A DNA stretch of 64,000 bases from Eonycteris spelaea (GCA_003508835.1 PUFA01000313.1:930001-994000), one strand, 5' to 3'; shown: positions 11,345-23,790, numbered from the stretch's first letter. Notes: a model not told the origin generated them from the letters alone. A program made the numbers and translations.

Positions 11345-13130
11345 AGGCACTAAATGCGGGCTAGCCGGGGCCACGGTTTAGTGTGTTTCCTTGCAAGTGC
11401 AACCGGATGTCTATAAGTAAGATACAGATGTCTGCGTGACTCAGATCGATTGTGGGTGGTGACCGCATGGGACTCTTGTCATTTGTTAATCCTAGTTATC
11501 GTTCAGCCACACACCACACTTTTCTGATGACCAGATTGATCCTGGCAAAAATGTAAGCATCTTCTCATGTAAGGACAAAACAAAGTCAACTGCAGAATAT
11601 GGTTGAGACAAATCATTACTACTGAAAATCATATTTTCCTCTATCATTGCCAGGAGTTAACTGTTATTCAGCCAGAGCCAAGCTTAGCCAGGTAAGAACC
11701 TTCCTAATTCTAAGCCCGGTTTTGGAAATCTGGCATCTCTCTCTGTCCATACGCCCCTCCTTCTCCTGGAGTCCCCCAGCAGAGCACATGTCTCCATGTC
11801 CTGCTCTATGACGTCCTGGCAGCTTTTTGCAAATGATAGTTCTAGATTCTGATTGAACTGAAAGGCTACACAGGATGTGTGAGTCACACGTGAAAGATGG
11901 ATTGTGTCCCCCGTGGAAGGAACAAAATGGCTCTGTTAGAAATGGAGGTCTGTGTTGTTCACCACATACACATTGCACGCACACGTTCTGTGAATGTCAC
12001 TGTGAAAGACACCGCACCGACCCCATTTTTTTCTATACTGAGACGTGCCTGTGTTAGACATACACACTTGATAAGGGCAAATGTTCTATGAAATATAAAG
12101 CGTTATACAACAAAAAATATTGCACTGTTGTGTATGGAAATAGGAAAAGGTGTTGATTGCATAATGATTGGAAAGGCAATTCTGAAACAAATTTTTCAAT
12201 GTATCTTAAATGTTTGACAAATACGTTGATATCTGCAAAGTGCAGATACTCAAAAAGCCATCAGTTGGGAAGGGAAAAGCAAGCGTGGGAAGGTGAAGAG
12301 CTACTTTTCAGGTGTAATGTGATGTGCACAGATGTGAGGCGGGTCATGCGTGAGTGGGGTGTCATCTTTCCTGCCAGTGTGGCCGTTATTGGTTTGTGAC
12401 ATTTCTGCTTGGCTACTGATTTTTTGAAATGTGTAATTAAAGCTATAGGAATGGTCAGATGAGTTTTTAAATGTCAAAGTTTATTCTTTATAGTAAAAAA
12501 AAGAAAAAAATTGAAGGAAAACACATTATTTCAAGGACAAGACATGCCAGGCACGTCACACCTTGGATACAAAGTGTGAGCAGCAGTCTCAGTTTCTCTT
12601 TCATCAAACTGACCTTCAGATAGTGCCTTTCCATTTAGAGTTCAGAGACCTTGAGGAAATAATTGAATGTAAAACATGAGTAAAACAGAAAAATCTTCTC
12701 AGGATAGGTACAGGGGTAAAGAAACATGTAGAGCAAATCACAAGTCTAATTGTTTATAATTGACTATACTGGGTTCTACATTGATAATGTGACAAAATTA
12801 CAATAGGAAAATCAAATATTCTAAATATCGAGAGACAAAAACCCTTTAATAATACCATTTTCTTTTCTCCATCAAAATACCTTAAAAATCACACTGCTTT
12901 GTTTCTCTCTCGGTGACATGTACACTCGAAGGTCTGTCTTATTGCAAGGTAATATTTCCACCCATCACGTGCACTGAAGTCTCTTTCATAATAGGCATAG
13001 TAATAAAGGATTACACTCCTTAGCCTCAGGCATCTCAGTGGGGAAAAAAAGCTTAAAATGTTGAGCACTGTAGAAGATGTCTGACTATTCAGATATGGAA
13101 GCAAACATCTGGGACGGCGTCCTCAAAGAG
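11345..13130. other. Unique sequence, nothing recognised
   Basis: No repeat, RNA gene or coding frame could be supported. Short frames at 11664-12091 occur on both strands and overlap. A few A-rich patches occur (12495-12520). Confidence 0.6.
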
Positions 13131-13139
13131 TACATGAGA

Positions 13140-13230
13140 TAACTGTGTTTATTGGTCTTTATATTTCTGTGCCAAGCACAGTGCTTAACACAGAACACGT
13201 GCTTCTTCAAGGCTTGTTTGATGACTAAAT
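13140..13230 (+). mobile_element. MIR 3' end relic
   Basis: 'gtgccaagcacagtgcttaa' and the neighbouring bases match the MIR tail. Confidence 0.55.
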
Positions 13231-13534
13231 AGTATTTTGTTTTATGGTTTACCTTTGTCTAAAGTGCCCTATTTCTGGACTAATCCTCCAGGTTCAGCCA
13301 AGGCTTTGTTCTTAGGGGCCACACGGGGTCCGCTGCCTTTCAGTGATGACTGAATGAGAAAGGACAAGAGGGTAGTTTCAAGCCAGGAGAGCTCCACACT
13401 TCCAGTTTTCTACTCTGGGGTTGATATGCCTCTAATTATATGACTTAGAGTTAAGGAATCATAATATTATTAAAAGTGAGAATTTATAGGATACAGCATA
13501 TTTTTTAAGTTAGCACTAGTTATTCTCAATTCCT

Positions 13535-13610
13535 CATTCCATAGATGGGAAACCGAAGCCTGGAGAAGGTATGCAATTTACCCAGAGTACAGAAAGAATA
13601 TGAGATTTGA
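13535..13610 (-). mobile_element. MIR fragment
   Basis: 'catagatgggaaaccgaagc ctggagaagg' is the reverse complement of the MIR core. Confidence 0.6.
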
Positions 13611-13639
13611 GGCCTGAAGAAACCCCACTCCCTGCTGAG

Positions 13640-13770
13640 TTTGAATCCTATTTCACAATGTTTCATAGGTTATTAGCTTCTCTGATCCCTGATTTCCTCA
13701 AGTATCAATGGGAACGAACATTGGTGCCCACCTCCTAGGATCGCTGGGCCTCTTGCATCTGCCAGACACT
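13640..13770 (+). mobile_element. MIR fragment
   Basis: 'gagtttgaatcctatttcac' followed by 'gatttcctcaagtatcaatg' follows MIR order. It lies head-to-head with the preceding reverse-strand fragment. Confidence 0.6.
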
Positions 13771-14230
13771 TTCTCTCTGCCTTCCAGATCCACTCTCCAC
13801 CCTTCTCAGCCCTGCTTTCTGTCCAGGAGGCTGTTTCCCTTGGATTATATCAGTGGGCTACTGGGCTCAGGAGTCCGTGGAATCTGGCTGATGGGGAGCC
13901 CCAAGGAAAGTTGAGGGAAGGAGGAAAGTTGAGGGAAGAATGCTTAATCTCCTAGCTCCCTCCTTGCTGGTCACCCCAGGGCTGGCAGACTCTCTTGGTC
14001 GAGGTCACTGATCTCAAGATGGCCCTTTTCTTCATGAATATTGACCACTCAGTTTTCCAGTAACCACTCCATCTTCTCATCTCTTAGGTCTGACACATGG
14101 TAGCAGCTCCGTTGTTAAAGCCCTGCATCTACCGCACTCTTCCCTGATGGTCTCCGCTGTACCACTTCTTTGTCAGCTTATTCCCATTTGGTGTACTGTT
14201 TCCAATAGGAAGTAGAGTCCTTGGCTCAGG
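13770..14230. mobile_element. Old interspersed repeat, family unassigned
   Basis: Phrases such as 'tctgccttccagatccactc' and 'ctgtccaggaggctgtttcc' recur across mammalian genomes, but I cannot name the family with confidence. A 17-bp tandem duplication (GGAAAGTTGAGGGAAG) lies near 13905-13940. The 68-codon frame at 13708-13914 lies mostly within it and is not a gene. Confidence 0.4.
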
Positions 14231-14234
14231 CGTT

Positions 14235-16100
14235 GAATCTGTCTCCAACTTGCAGTGTGACATGGAGATTCACTTTGAGTGTGTACTTCAACCCTGAGTA
14301 CGATGAAGAAAATACTTCTTGAAAAACTAAACTTCACTAAAATTGAAAAATTTCAGTAAAAGTGAACTGTGTCACCGATACTCTCACTTTTTTTCTTAAA
14401 ACATTTGAGTGCAAAATGTAAGAAGAATCACTAAAGATCCCAACAGGAGTTCACTTTACCAAGTCAATTGCAATATTTTAATATAAAATCAACTTTGTCC
14501 TAAATCTTTCATTTTATCCAGTGATATTTTAAATTGCTATGTTACGTTCAATGTTTAATTTTTGGCTGCCAATATATAACATACATTTGAGATTCGTATT
14601 ACTGATCTTATATCCCACGAACTTGATAAAACTAAGTTTTCAGTAGTAAGAGCTTTTCTTTTTAGGTTGATAGAATTGACTGCAGAAACTGTCCATAATA
14701 GTCTGAAGGACACTTTTACTTCTCCCTTTCCAATCTGAATGTCTTTTCATGTTGCACTACACAGAACCTAAGTAGAAAGTTGAGCAACCCCAGCTCCGGT
14801 GCTCAAGTAAGTCAGAGCTTGTAGTATCTTGCATGTAAATGAAACCGGAGGCAATCGAGTCCAGTCTTCATTCTGACTGTGCTGCTTTTAGCCTATAGAC
14901 TCGACATGGGAGTGGGGCTATTTAGAATAAGCATTTTATTAGAGAATTACAATTCCCGAGACGTGGGTGAGCTAGCACGCAAAGGCCTGGCTCACCGAGA
15001 ATACGGAACCACAGTTATGCAGAGAAAAATCCTTTATCATGGAAACTAAGGGAGGTGGGGCATGGGTGTTAGTGATTGCATGATGAAAGGGGCATGAGGT
15101 AATGGATCATCCTGTCTGCTCTCTGGAATCAGCCATGGTGCCATCCCTTAGATCCCGTGAATCCCCGGGGTTTTTGTTCTGCCTTGATAGGCCTGGAGCT
15201 GAAACAACATCTAAAGCAAGATGTTACCCTTAGTCTAAAGTTCAACTGAAACCTATTGTCTCAGGATTATAGACCTGAGGCTCAGTTAATCTTACCTGCC
15301 TAAGGCTTATGACTACAGAAGCTGGCACATAGAGGATGAGGGTGGAGGAAGACAAAGGGAGCCTCAAAGCCATTATCTGGGCAAAAAGCTTGAATCACAG
15401 GAACAAAAACCATATTACAGAAATGAAGTTTTTGTGCAGTTACAAACTATAGGGTAAGAGGAGGTGAGGCCGAGACACTGTGAGGCTTCTAATACAGGCG
15501 GTCCTTGTTTTCAGGGCCTCCTTCATAAAAGCCCAGAAACAACGTTCATTCAATGAAACACCTGGGCCTTGCCCCTCCCCTGGGTAAAACCCACGTGGGT
15601 TACTATGTCTACTAACATGGAACATGCCTCCAGATGTAAAAACAAGATGAGTATGCCTGGCAGAGAAAGTTCATTCACAGAAGTCCTGACAGCTTGAAGT
15701 CAGTGATTATAGACTGGAAACCAAACGGCTGAAGAAGTCTACATGGACATTGGGGAAAGAGAGGTGGAGTGGACAAGCTGCCTGGCAGCAGCCAAGAAAT
15801 GAGTGGGCTTTGAGAGTGCGTACGCGAGGATTTGTGGAGGAAATTGAGGTGATTGAAAGTTTCACTTTGGAGAGACTTTAGGTAAGAAATTCAAAATACT
15901 AACACAGGCAAAGAGTGGGAAAGAATCAAGTGAACCACGGAAAAGGGGTGTCATGGGGAACGAATGGATGAAATTCCGTTTGCATCTCTGCTTCGCCATC
16001 AGAGTTGTGCATGGGAGATAAAGAAGGTGGCCAGGCAGTTTGGGAAACTATGTTTAGGGGTTTCAGCAAGGCAAGCATGTCAGCTCTCCTCCTACACTCT
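14235..16100. other. Unique sequence upstream of the SPANX-N-like locus
   Basis: No repeat was recognised. The small frames at 15440-15625 and 15926-16114 (reverse) have no family signature. This is the 5' flank of the gene-like unit at 16256. Confidence 0.5.
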
Positions 16101-16104
16101 GCAG

Positions 16105-16145
16105 CCCCGCCCATGGTGATGTCACGGCTGCGCTTTGTGATGTCG
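16105..16145 (+). promoter_or_regulatory. Candidate promoter: GC box and two CRE-like elements
   Basis: CCCCGCCC at 16105-16112 is followed by TGATGTCA at 16117-16124 and TGATGTCG at 16138-16145, two near-CRE octamers 21 bp apart. They lie 110-150 bp before the first ATG of the SPANX-N-like unit. CRE-type sites bound by CREM are common in promoters of spermatid genes. The link to this locus is inference. No TATA box was seen. Confidence 0.4.
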
Positions 16146-16255
16146 AAGCCACCTCGGGCTAGCTTAGCATTGACTGGAGCAGTGTCTACTGACCTACAAA
16201 AAGCTGAAGGGATGGGGAATTTTTTTCTCTGAGACCAACTGAGAACTGGGACGAA

Positions 16256-16813
16256 ATGAGCCCTGAATCCTATGATCCAGAGAATTTAAGCATGGAGGAT
16301 GAAATCAACATGAGAGAGGAAACTAACGTCAATATAGAAGAACCAACAAAGAACAACGGAAGAGCCATCCCCAGGCCAAGAACAGAATGAGAATAAAGAA
16401 TCTCCGTCAAACCAACAACCAGAAAAATGATGAAGTAAGCATGCCCCCACCCTTGTGCCTCTTTTCTTCCCCATAGATCTCCACCCCACAACACCCTGTC
16501 CTTGTCTAGCAAAAATCCCTTCCGCAATCTGCCATCTCTTCTCATAAAGCCCCCGCCCCAAAGCTATTCATGTTCCATCCTCTTCCTTCAAACTAATGCC
16601 CTTCTGATCTCAATCTTGTTTCCTACCAGGTGCTGAGTTTAGTGAAGACTGTCCGTCTGCTTTGCGACAGACACGCAAGAAAACCAAAGAAAGGGGAGAG
16701 ACAGCGAACGATCCTTGTCTTTTACTATAGAAAAAAAGAAGCAAAATCACAACCTGCCAGAGCGTAAAGAAGAGACTCCTCAGAACTCGGGTAATGAAAA
16801 GAATGACCCGTGA
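16256..16813 (+). pseudogene. SPANX-N-like two-exon locus, probably frameshifted
   Basis: Exon 1 ends at 16434 before a strong donor (GTAAGC). A 195-bp intron ends in a polypyrimidine tract and CAG, and exon 2 starts at 16630. The intron is phase 0. An uninterrupted spliced frame of 61 codons runs from ATG 16387 across the junction to TAA 16765-16767. Just before the junction it reads NNQKNDE, and in exon 2 it reads TILVFYYRKK. From memory, SPANX-N proteins carry NN-K-NDE at their exon junction and SPANX carries STILVVRYRR about 24 residues later; the spacing here is 26. A neighbouring frame continues family-like, reading KKKQNHNLPERKEETPQNSG and ending at TGA 16811, reached by a one-base shift at the A7 run 16731-16737. 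In exon 1 an upstream frame (ATG 16256, MSPESYDPENLSMEDEINMR) stops at 16388. A third frame contains NENKESPSNQQPEK, offset at the A5 run 16423-16427. SPANX-N proteins are small, basic-acidic, testis- and sperm-associated, and X-linked in primates and rodents. The locus could be a pseudogene, a fast-evolved gene, or intact with assembly errors in the A runs. Confidence 0.52.
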
Positions 16814-16819
16814 ATGGCC

Positions 16820-17340
16820 GTGCGCCAGATTTAGATTTATCTCCTGCATCTCCTCGGAATGCAGCAGATAATTAGTGTACCCTGATGAGGATGACACTAA
16901 AATCAAGTAAAAATATGTTCTCTTGGTTTTTTTGGTGGTGGGTGATGAAGGAAGGGAAGTTGCAGCTGTTTGAGAGGGGAGGAGGGAGGCCCTGGAGAAA
17001 CAAGAGTAGCTAGACATTGAGAATAAGGCCTGGGTCAGGACTGAGAATGAAAGATGAATGTCTTCTTCAACATTTTATCTCACAGGCAGGAGGCAAAGGA
17101 CTTCATATCCTTGACAGTGTGTGTAGGGCTGGAGGGGAGAGTGAGGTGGGTGGGGAGAGTTGTAATGTGTTTTAAGGTGCAATGACACTCCTTCAGAAGG
17201 CAAGACACCAAACCCACCTCCAGGTCACTCATGTCATTGTGAATGTATGTTGCACCTCATTGAGGTCATGAGCAGCTAATGGCCCTCAGAAGGACAAAAT
17301 ACTTGCCTATACAGAAAAATCACTGATAACACCCCCCACA
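16820..17340. other. 3' flank of the SPANX-N-like locus
   Basis: No canonical AATAAA was found within the first 200 bp after the last candidate stop. The 135-codon reverse frame at 16610-17017 is antisense to exon 2 and is a shadow. Nothing else was recognised. Confidence 0.5.
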
Positions 17341-17344
17341 CCAT

Positions 17345-17385
17345 CACACACAACACACACACACACAACACACACACACACACAC
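17345..17385. repeat. (CA)n microsatellite, interrupted
   Basis: CA repeats are broken twice by CAACAC. A second, short TG run lies near 17624. Confidence 0.95.
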
Positions 17386-17699
17386 GATGGTGTTTGGAGG
17401 CTAGAAACTCAACACTGATTAGTACACGTTCTTAAGAAACTTGGGGTAGGCGGTAGCCTAACAAGGGTGGCACAGTGAATGGTGCACCACCCCACAGGCA
17501 ATAATGGGGAGCTTGCCTGCAGATAATTTTATTAAAGAACAAAATTGAAGTAAAAGTGGTCTTTTATAATCGTTCCCTCATCCATCAATATATCTTAATG
17601 CTGTTCTTTCCCTGAAAAATCTGTTGTGTGTGTGTGGCTAGGTGGGGAGATGATGCAGTGGTTTTGACATCATGTGTAGAGGGTTGAGTTAATCATATT

Positions 17700-18165
17700 C
17701 CTCAAGTTCTCTTGTTTTCTCATTGATTCCTCTTTTTCTACCTTCCAGTCCCATTCTTCTTGTCGTGGGCAATCATTCTGATACATCTGATGCTTTACTT
17801 TTCATGAGCGTTAATATGTCTTATGGAAGTTTGTGGGCATTTATTTTTTAATTTAGGTATCTGTTCATATTCTAACATCATCATTTCTCGATTGGTTTTG
17901 CTGACCTTAATTTTTAAGATCCATCTATGTTCTTAGGATATATCTAGTTTTTTTCTTCCCTTGTTAAATTAGAGTATGTCAGATATATTCTTTATTCTTT
18001 GTACATTTTAGAAAGAGATTTGGATTTTTAATATTTCACCTACCCTTAGTCCATGGTTTGATTTACATTTCAATGTTTCTTTCTCTCTGGAGCGACTGTA
18101 AATAGTATCACGTGTTTAATTTTGATTCCACATGTTCTTCATTTGTATATAGGAGTGTGATCAAT
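17700..18165 (-). mobile_element. Old L1 fragment
   Basis: T-rich sequence reading as reverse-strand L1 (for example 'taccttccagtcccattctt' and 'ttaatttttaagatccatct'). It is highly diverged and distinct from the L1 that starts near 18170. Confidence 0.5.
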
Positions 18166-18169
18166 TTTT

Positions 18170-18545
18170 CAAAATAACCTTTTTATTTTGAAATAGTCGT
18201 ACGATATCACAACTAGGAAAATTGACATCGATCACTCCATCTATCTCCTTCCCGATCTCGCCAGTTCAATACCTGCTCCTGTGCATTTGGTATTTATGAG
18301 ATGTTGTCCCCTGTGAAGAATGCTGTGAGGACCACCACAGTAAAGAAAGAAAGGTTTTCATCAACACAGAAACTGTCCTGCTGCCCTTTTTTTAGCCACA
18401 CCACTTCCCCTTCCCAAGTTCACTATCACCACTACTCTACCTCTATAACTGTCCCATTTAAGAATGTTCTATAAACAGAATCATTTCGTATGTAACCCTT
18501 TAAGGATTAGCTTGTTTTCTCTCAGCATTATCTCTGGAGATTCTT
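18170..18545 (-). mobile_element. L1 layer 1 (oldest host), left part
   Basis: The reverse strand reads L1 3' sequence, including 'aagaatgttctataaacaga atcatttcgtatgtaaccc' and 'cagcattatctctggagatt'. In a normal L1 this is followed by the sequence found only at 30185, so the element is split by the younger L1s between. Confidence 0.7.
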
Positions 18546-19718
18546 CTTTAAGGGTTTTTATTAATTATAGTTGATAGTGTTATAGTAGTTTCAGGTCTGC
18601 AGTGTAATGTTAGAATGTACATAATTTTACAAAAAAAAATCCCCCAAATAATCTAGTTTTTGTTAACTACACCAATTTGTATTCCTTAATCTCTTCAACT
18701 TTTTCCACTTAGCCCCTAAATTCCCTCCCATCCTAACAATGTCAGTTTGTACTCGTATCCATGAGTCTGTACTGTTTGTTTGTTCATTTATAGTATTTAT
18801 TTTGATTCACATATAAGTGTAATCGTATGATCTTTGTCTTTCTCTGTCTGATTTATTTCACTTACAGCAGTATCCTCTAGGTCCACATGTTGTCTCCTAT
18901 GGTAAGATTTCCTTCTTTTGTATGCCGAGTAATATTCATTGTGTGTATGTGTCACTCTTCTTCATCTAATATGTATTGATGAACACTTAGCTTACTTCCA
19001 TATCTTGGTTATTGTAAATACCATTACAATGAACATAGGGGTGCACATATCTATTTGAACTCGTGTGTTGGGGTTTCTTTGGATAGCCAGACGTGGAATT
19101 GCTGGTCATAAGGTAGTTGTATGTATATTTTTTTGAGGAACCGCCAAAACTGTTTTCCATAGTGGCTGCACCGATTAACATTACCAGCAGTGCGCGAGGG
19201 TTCCCTTTTCTCCACATCCTTGTCAACACTTATTGTTTGTTGGTTTATTAATGATTTCTGACAGATATCTATTGGCTATCTGAATGTCCTCTTTGGAAAT
19301 ATGCTTATTCAGGTCTTCTGCCCATTTTTAATGGAACTGTTTATTTTTTTGGTGTTTAATTGTATCAGTTCTCTATAAATTTTTGGATATTACCTCTTAT
19401 CAGGTGGATCATTGGTGAATATCTTCTCCCATTCAGTGGATTGTCCTTTTTGTTTTGTTGTAAAACTTTTTAGTTTGAGGCAGTTTCATTTGTTTATTTT
19501 TCTTTTCTTTCCCTTCCCTGAGGACATATATCATAAAAATATTACTAAGAGCAATGGCAGAGGGTTTGCTGCCTATGTTTTTTCTTGTTGTTTTAGGCTT
19601 TTAGGCCTTATGTTTAAGTCTTTAATCCATTTTGATTTTATTCTTGTATATGTCATAAGAGGTTGTCCTTTTTCATTTCTTCACATGAATCTGTTCAGTT
19701 TTTCCGATGCCTTTTATT
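18546..19718 (-). mobile_element. L1 layer 2, left (3') part
   Basis: The reverse strand reads an L1 3' UTR and the end of ORF2 ('atgttgtctcctatggtaag', 'gagtaatattcattgtgtgt', 'ttttccatagtggctgcacc'). It stops at the 15-bp sequence CCGATGCCTTTTATT (19704-19718), which reappears at 27804-27818 where the same element resumes. Confidence 0.9.
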
Positions 19719-20049
19719 TTATTAATTTTTTTCTTTTTAAAATTAATTAATTAATTTTTATTAGTTTAAAGTATACAGTACATTGGTTAGACATCTATAA
19801 TGTTCATTAAAACAATCCCCTAATTTGCTCCCTTCTCCTGCCATCCACTTAGCCATCATGTTAATGCTAACTGCATTTCCTATGCTGTGCTCCCCATCCC
19901 TGTGACCAACTATCAACTACTAATTTGTACTTCTTTAACCCTTCACCCTATTCTTCCAGTCCCCCAACCCCCTCCCCTCTGTCCGTCATCAAATTGTCCA
20001 CTATATTTGTGAGTCTGTTTTTGATTAGTTTCTTTTTTTTTGTTCATTA

Positions 20050-23000
20050 GATTCTGCATATAAATGAAATCATGTGGTATTTATTTTTCTCTGACTTATT
20101 TCACTCAGCATAAGATCTCTAGGTTCATCCATGTCATTACAAATGGTAAGATTTATTTATTTTTATGACTGAGTAATATACCATTATATATATGCACCAT
20201 AATTCTTTAGCCAATCGTCTGTTGACGGACATTTAGGTTGTTTCATATCTTGACAATTGTAATTGTGCTGCTGAATATTGGAATGCATAGATCTTTTGAA
20301 CTATTGCTTTGGTTTTCTTTGGATAAATACCCAGAAGTGCAATTGCTGGGTAAAAAGCTATATTCATTTTTAATGTTTTGAGAAACTCCAGACTGTTTTC
20401 CACAGCGGCTGTACCAATTTGCAACCCCTCCAACAATGTGTGAAGGTTCCCTTTTCTCTGCATCCTCCCCAACACTCGTTGTTCTTGATTTATTGATGAG
20501 AGCCATTCTGACAAGTGTCAGGTGATATCTCGTTGTGGTTTTAATTTGCATTTCTCTGATGATTAGTGACCTTGAGCATCTTTTCATATATCTGTTGGCC
20601 ACCTGTATTTCCTCTTTGGAGAAGTATCCATTCAGGTCTTATGCCCATTTTTTAAATTGGATTGTTTTTTGTTGTTGTTGATTTGTATGGCGTTCTTTAT
20701 ATATATTTTTGATATTAACCTCTTATCAGACATATCATTAGCAAATATCTTCTCTCATTTAGCAGGTTATCTTTTGACTTTGATGATGGTTTCTTTTGAT
20801 GTACAGAAACTTTTTATTTTGATGTAGTAGTCTCATTTGTTTACTTTTCTTTTGTTTGCCTTGTACCTGGAGATATATCCAAAAAGAAATTACTGTTAGG
20901 AATATCTGAGAGTTTACTTCCTATGTTTTCTTCTAGAAGTTTTATGGTTTCAGGCCTTACATTTAAGTCTTTAATCATTTTGAGTCTATTTTTGTATATG
21001 GTGTAAGAAAGGTGGTCCAGTTTCTTTTTTCTTCATGTATGGTCCAGTTTTCTTTTTCTTCATGTATCTGTCCAATTTTCCCAACACCATTTATTGAAGA
21101 GAGACTGTATTTACCCCTTTGTATATTCTTGCCTCCTTTGTTATATATTAAGTGAACGTATAGGCATGGATTTATTTCTGGCCTCTCTATTCTGTTCCAT
21201 TGATCAATGTATCTGGTTTTATGCCAGTACCATGCTGTTTCGATTACTGCAGCTTTGTAGTATAGTTTGATATCAGATAGTGTGATACCTCCAACTTTGT
21301 TCTTCTTTCTCAAGATTGCTCTGGCTATTTGGGTCTTTTATGGTTCCATATAAATTTTAGGATTATTTGTTGTAGCTCTCTGAAAAATTCCATTGGTATT
21401 TTGATAGGGATTGTACTGAATCTATAGTTTGCTTTGGGTAGTATGGCCATTTCAATGATGATGATTCTTCCTATCCATGAGCAAGTATATGCTTCCATTT
21501 ATTTGTATCTTCAATTTCTTTTTTCAATGACCTAATTTTCTGAGAACAGGTCTTTTACTCCTTGGATAATTTGATTGCCAGGTATTTTATTGTTTTCGAT
21601 GCAATTGTAATGAGATTGTTTTCTTAATTTTTCTTTCTAAAAGTTCATCATTGGTGTATAAAAATGCTACTGACTTCCGAATATTTATTTTGTAACCTGC
21701 TACTTTACTGAATTCACTAATCAGTTCTAACAGTTTTTTTTTTTGGTGGAATCTTTAAGGTCCTCTATAAATATAATCATGTCATCAGAAAATAGTAACT
21801 TTTACTTCTTCCTTTCCAATTCAGATACCTTTTATTTCTCTTTCTTGTCTTATTGCTGTGGCTAAGACTTCCAATACAATGTTGAAAAGGAGTGGTGAAA
21901 GTGGTCATCCTTGTGTTGTTCCTTATCTTAAGGAAAAACTTTTAGCTTTTCCCCATCGAGTATGATGTTAGTAAGTTTGTCATATATGGCCTTTATTATG
22001 TAGAGATATGTTCCCTCTATTCCCATTTTGCTGAGAGCTTTATCATAAATGGATGCTGGATTTTGTCATATGCTTTTTCCGCATCTAATTAATTATAGTT
22101 ATATATCATATGGTTTTTTCTTTTGATTTGTTAATGTGGTGTATTGCATTAATTGATTTGTGGATATTGTACCAACCTTCATCCCAGGAATAAATCCAAC
22201 TGGATCATGGTGTATGATATTTTTAATGTATTGCTGAATTTGATTTGCTAATATTTTGTTGGGATTTTTAAATCAATGTTCATAAAGATATTGGCCTGTA
22301 GTTTCTTTTTTTTGTAATGTCTTTCTGTTTGGAATCAAGGTAATGGTGGCCTCATAAAAGGAATTAGGGAGCCTCCCTCTCTTGAATTTTTTAGAATAGT
22401 TTGAGAATAGGTGTTAATTCTTTGAATGTTTGGTAAATTTGCCTATGAAGCTGTCTGATCAGACTTTTTTTTTTGAGGGTTTTTGATTACTGATTCTATT
22501 TCATTGGTGGTAATCAGTCAGTTCAGATTTTCTGTTTCTTCTTCATTCAGTCTTGGGAGATTGTATGTTTCTAGGAATGTGCCATTTCTTCTAGATTGTC
22601 CAATTTGTTGGCATATAATTGCTTCATACTATTTTCTTTGATCCTTTGTATTTCTGTGGAGTCCTGTAGTTATTTTCTCCTTTTCATTTTCTGATTTTAT
22701 TTATTTGAGTCCTCTCTTTTTTTCCTTGATGAGTCTGGCTAAGGGTCTGTCAATTTGTTTATCCTTTCAAAGAACCACCTCTTGGTTTCATTAATCTTTT
22801 GTATTGTTTTTAGACTCTATTTTTTATTTCCACTCTGATTTTATTATTTCCTTCTTCTATTCACTTTGGGCTTTGTTGCTGTTCTTTTTCTAGTTCTTTA
22901 AGTGTAAGTTAGATTGTTTATTTGAGCTTTTTTCTTTTCTTGAGGTAGGCCTGTATTGCTATGAATTTCCCTCTTAGGACTTTTTCACTGTTCTATAGGT

Positions 23001-23790
23001 TTTGAGTCGTGTTTTCATTTTCATTTGTCTCTAGGTATTTTTCATTTCTTCTTGATCTCATTAATACCCATTCATTGTTTAGTAGCATGTTATTTCCTCC
23101 ATGTGTTTGTGTATTTTTCCATTTTTTTCTTGTTGTTGATTTCTAATTTCATACCATTGTGATCAGAGAAGACATTGATATGACTTTCAATCTTCTTAAA
23201 TTTATTGAGACTTGTTTGTGTTTAATATGTGGTCTATCCTGGAAAATGTTCCATGTGTATTTGAAAAAATGTATATTTTGCTGCTTTGGGGTAAATGCTC
23301 TGAAAATATCAAAGTGTGGCTTTTCCCATTGTTTCCTTGTTGATATTTTGCTGGAAGATCTGTCCATTGGTGTCAATGGGGTGTTAAAGTCTCCTACTAT
23401 GAGTTTGTACTATTGATGTCTCCTTTTATGTCATTCAATAATTGCTTTATATATAAGTGCTCCTATGTTGGTGTGTATGTGTTTACTAGGGTTATGTCCT
23501 TTATCTTTTTAATGCCCTTCTTTGTCTCTTACTATATAGCCTTTGTTTAAAGTCTATTTTATCTGATATAAGTATTGGTAACCTCGGCTTTTTTTTTTTC
23601 ATTTCCATTTGAGTGAAATATTTTTTTCATCCCTTTACTTTCAGTCTGTGAGTTTCTTTATCTGAAGTGGGTCTCTTGTAGACAGCATATGCATGGGTCT
23701 TGTTTTTTATCCTTTAGCTATCCCTATGTCTTTTGATTGGAGCATTTAATCCGTTTACATTTAAAGTGATTACTGATAGGTATATTGTTA
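20050..23790 (-). pseudogene. L1 ORF2 (endonuclease/reverse transcriptase), disabled
   Basis: Read on the minus strand, the start of the endonuclease domain is recognisable near 23770 (ITLNVNGLNAPIKRHR). Reverse-transcriptase sequence lies at about 21300-22900, and the C-terminal part ends near 20050. L1 ORF2 normally encodes about 1275 residues. Here the longest uninterrupted minus-strand frame is 119 codons (20243-20602), so many stops and frameshifts have accumulated. A 27-bp tandem duplication at 21014-21067 adds to the damage. Confidence 0.85.

Noticed and set aside
16256..16813. PAGE/GAGE cancer-testis family as the identity of the two-exon locus
   Set aside because: EEPT..GQE-like text in exon 1 is suggestive, but exon 2 lacks the conserved PAGE/GAGE C-terminus, whereas the junction and exon 2 fit SPANX-N better.
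16610..17017. 135-codon reverse frame over exon 2
   Set aside because: Shadow of the forward-strand exon, with no independent support.
19412..19750. 112-codon forward frame
   Set aside because: Antisense to L1 ORF2/3' UTR of layer 2, crossing into layer 3.
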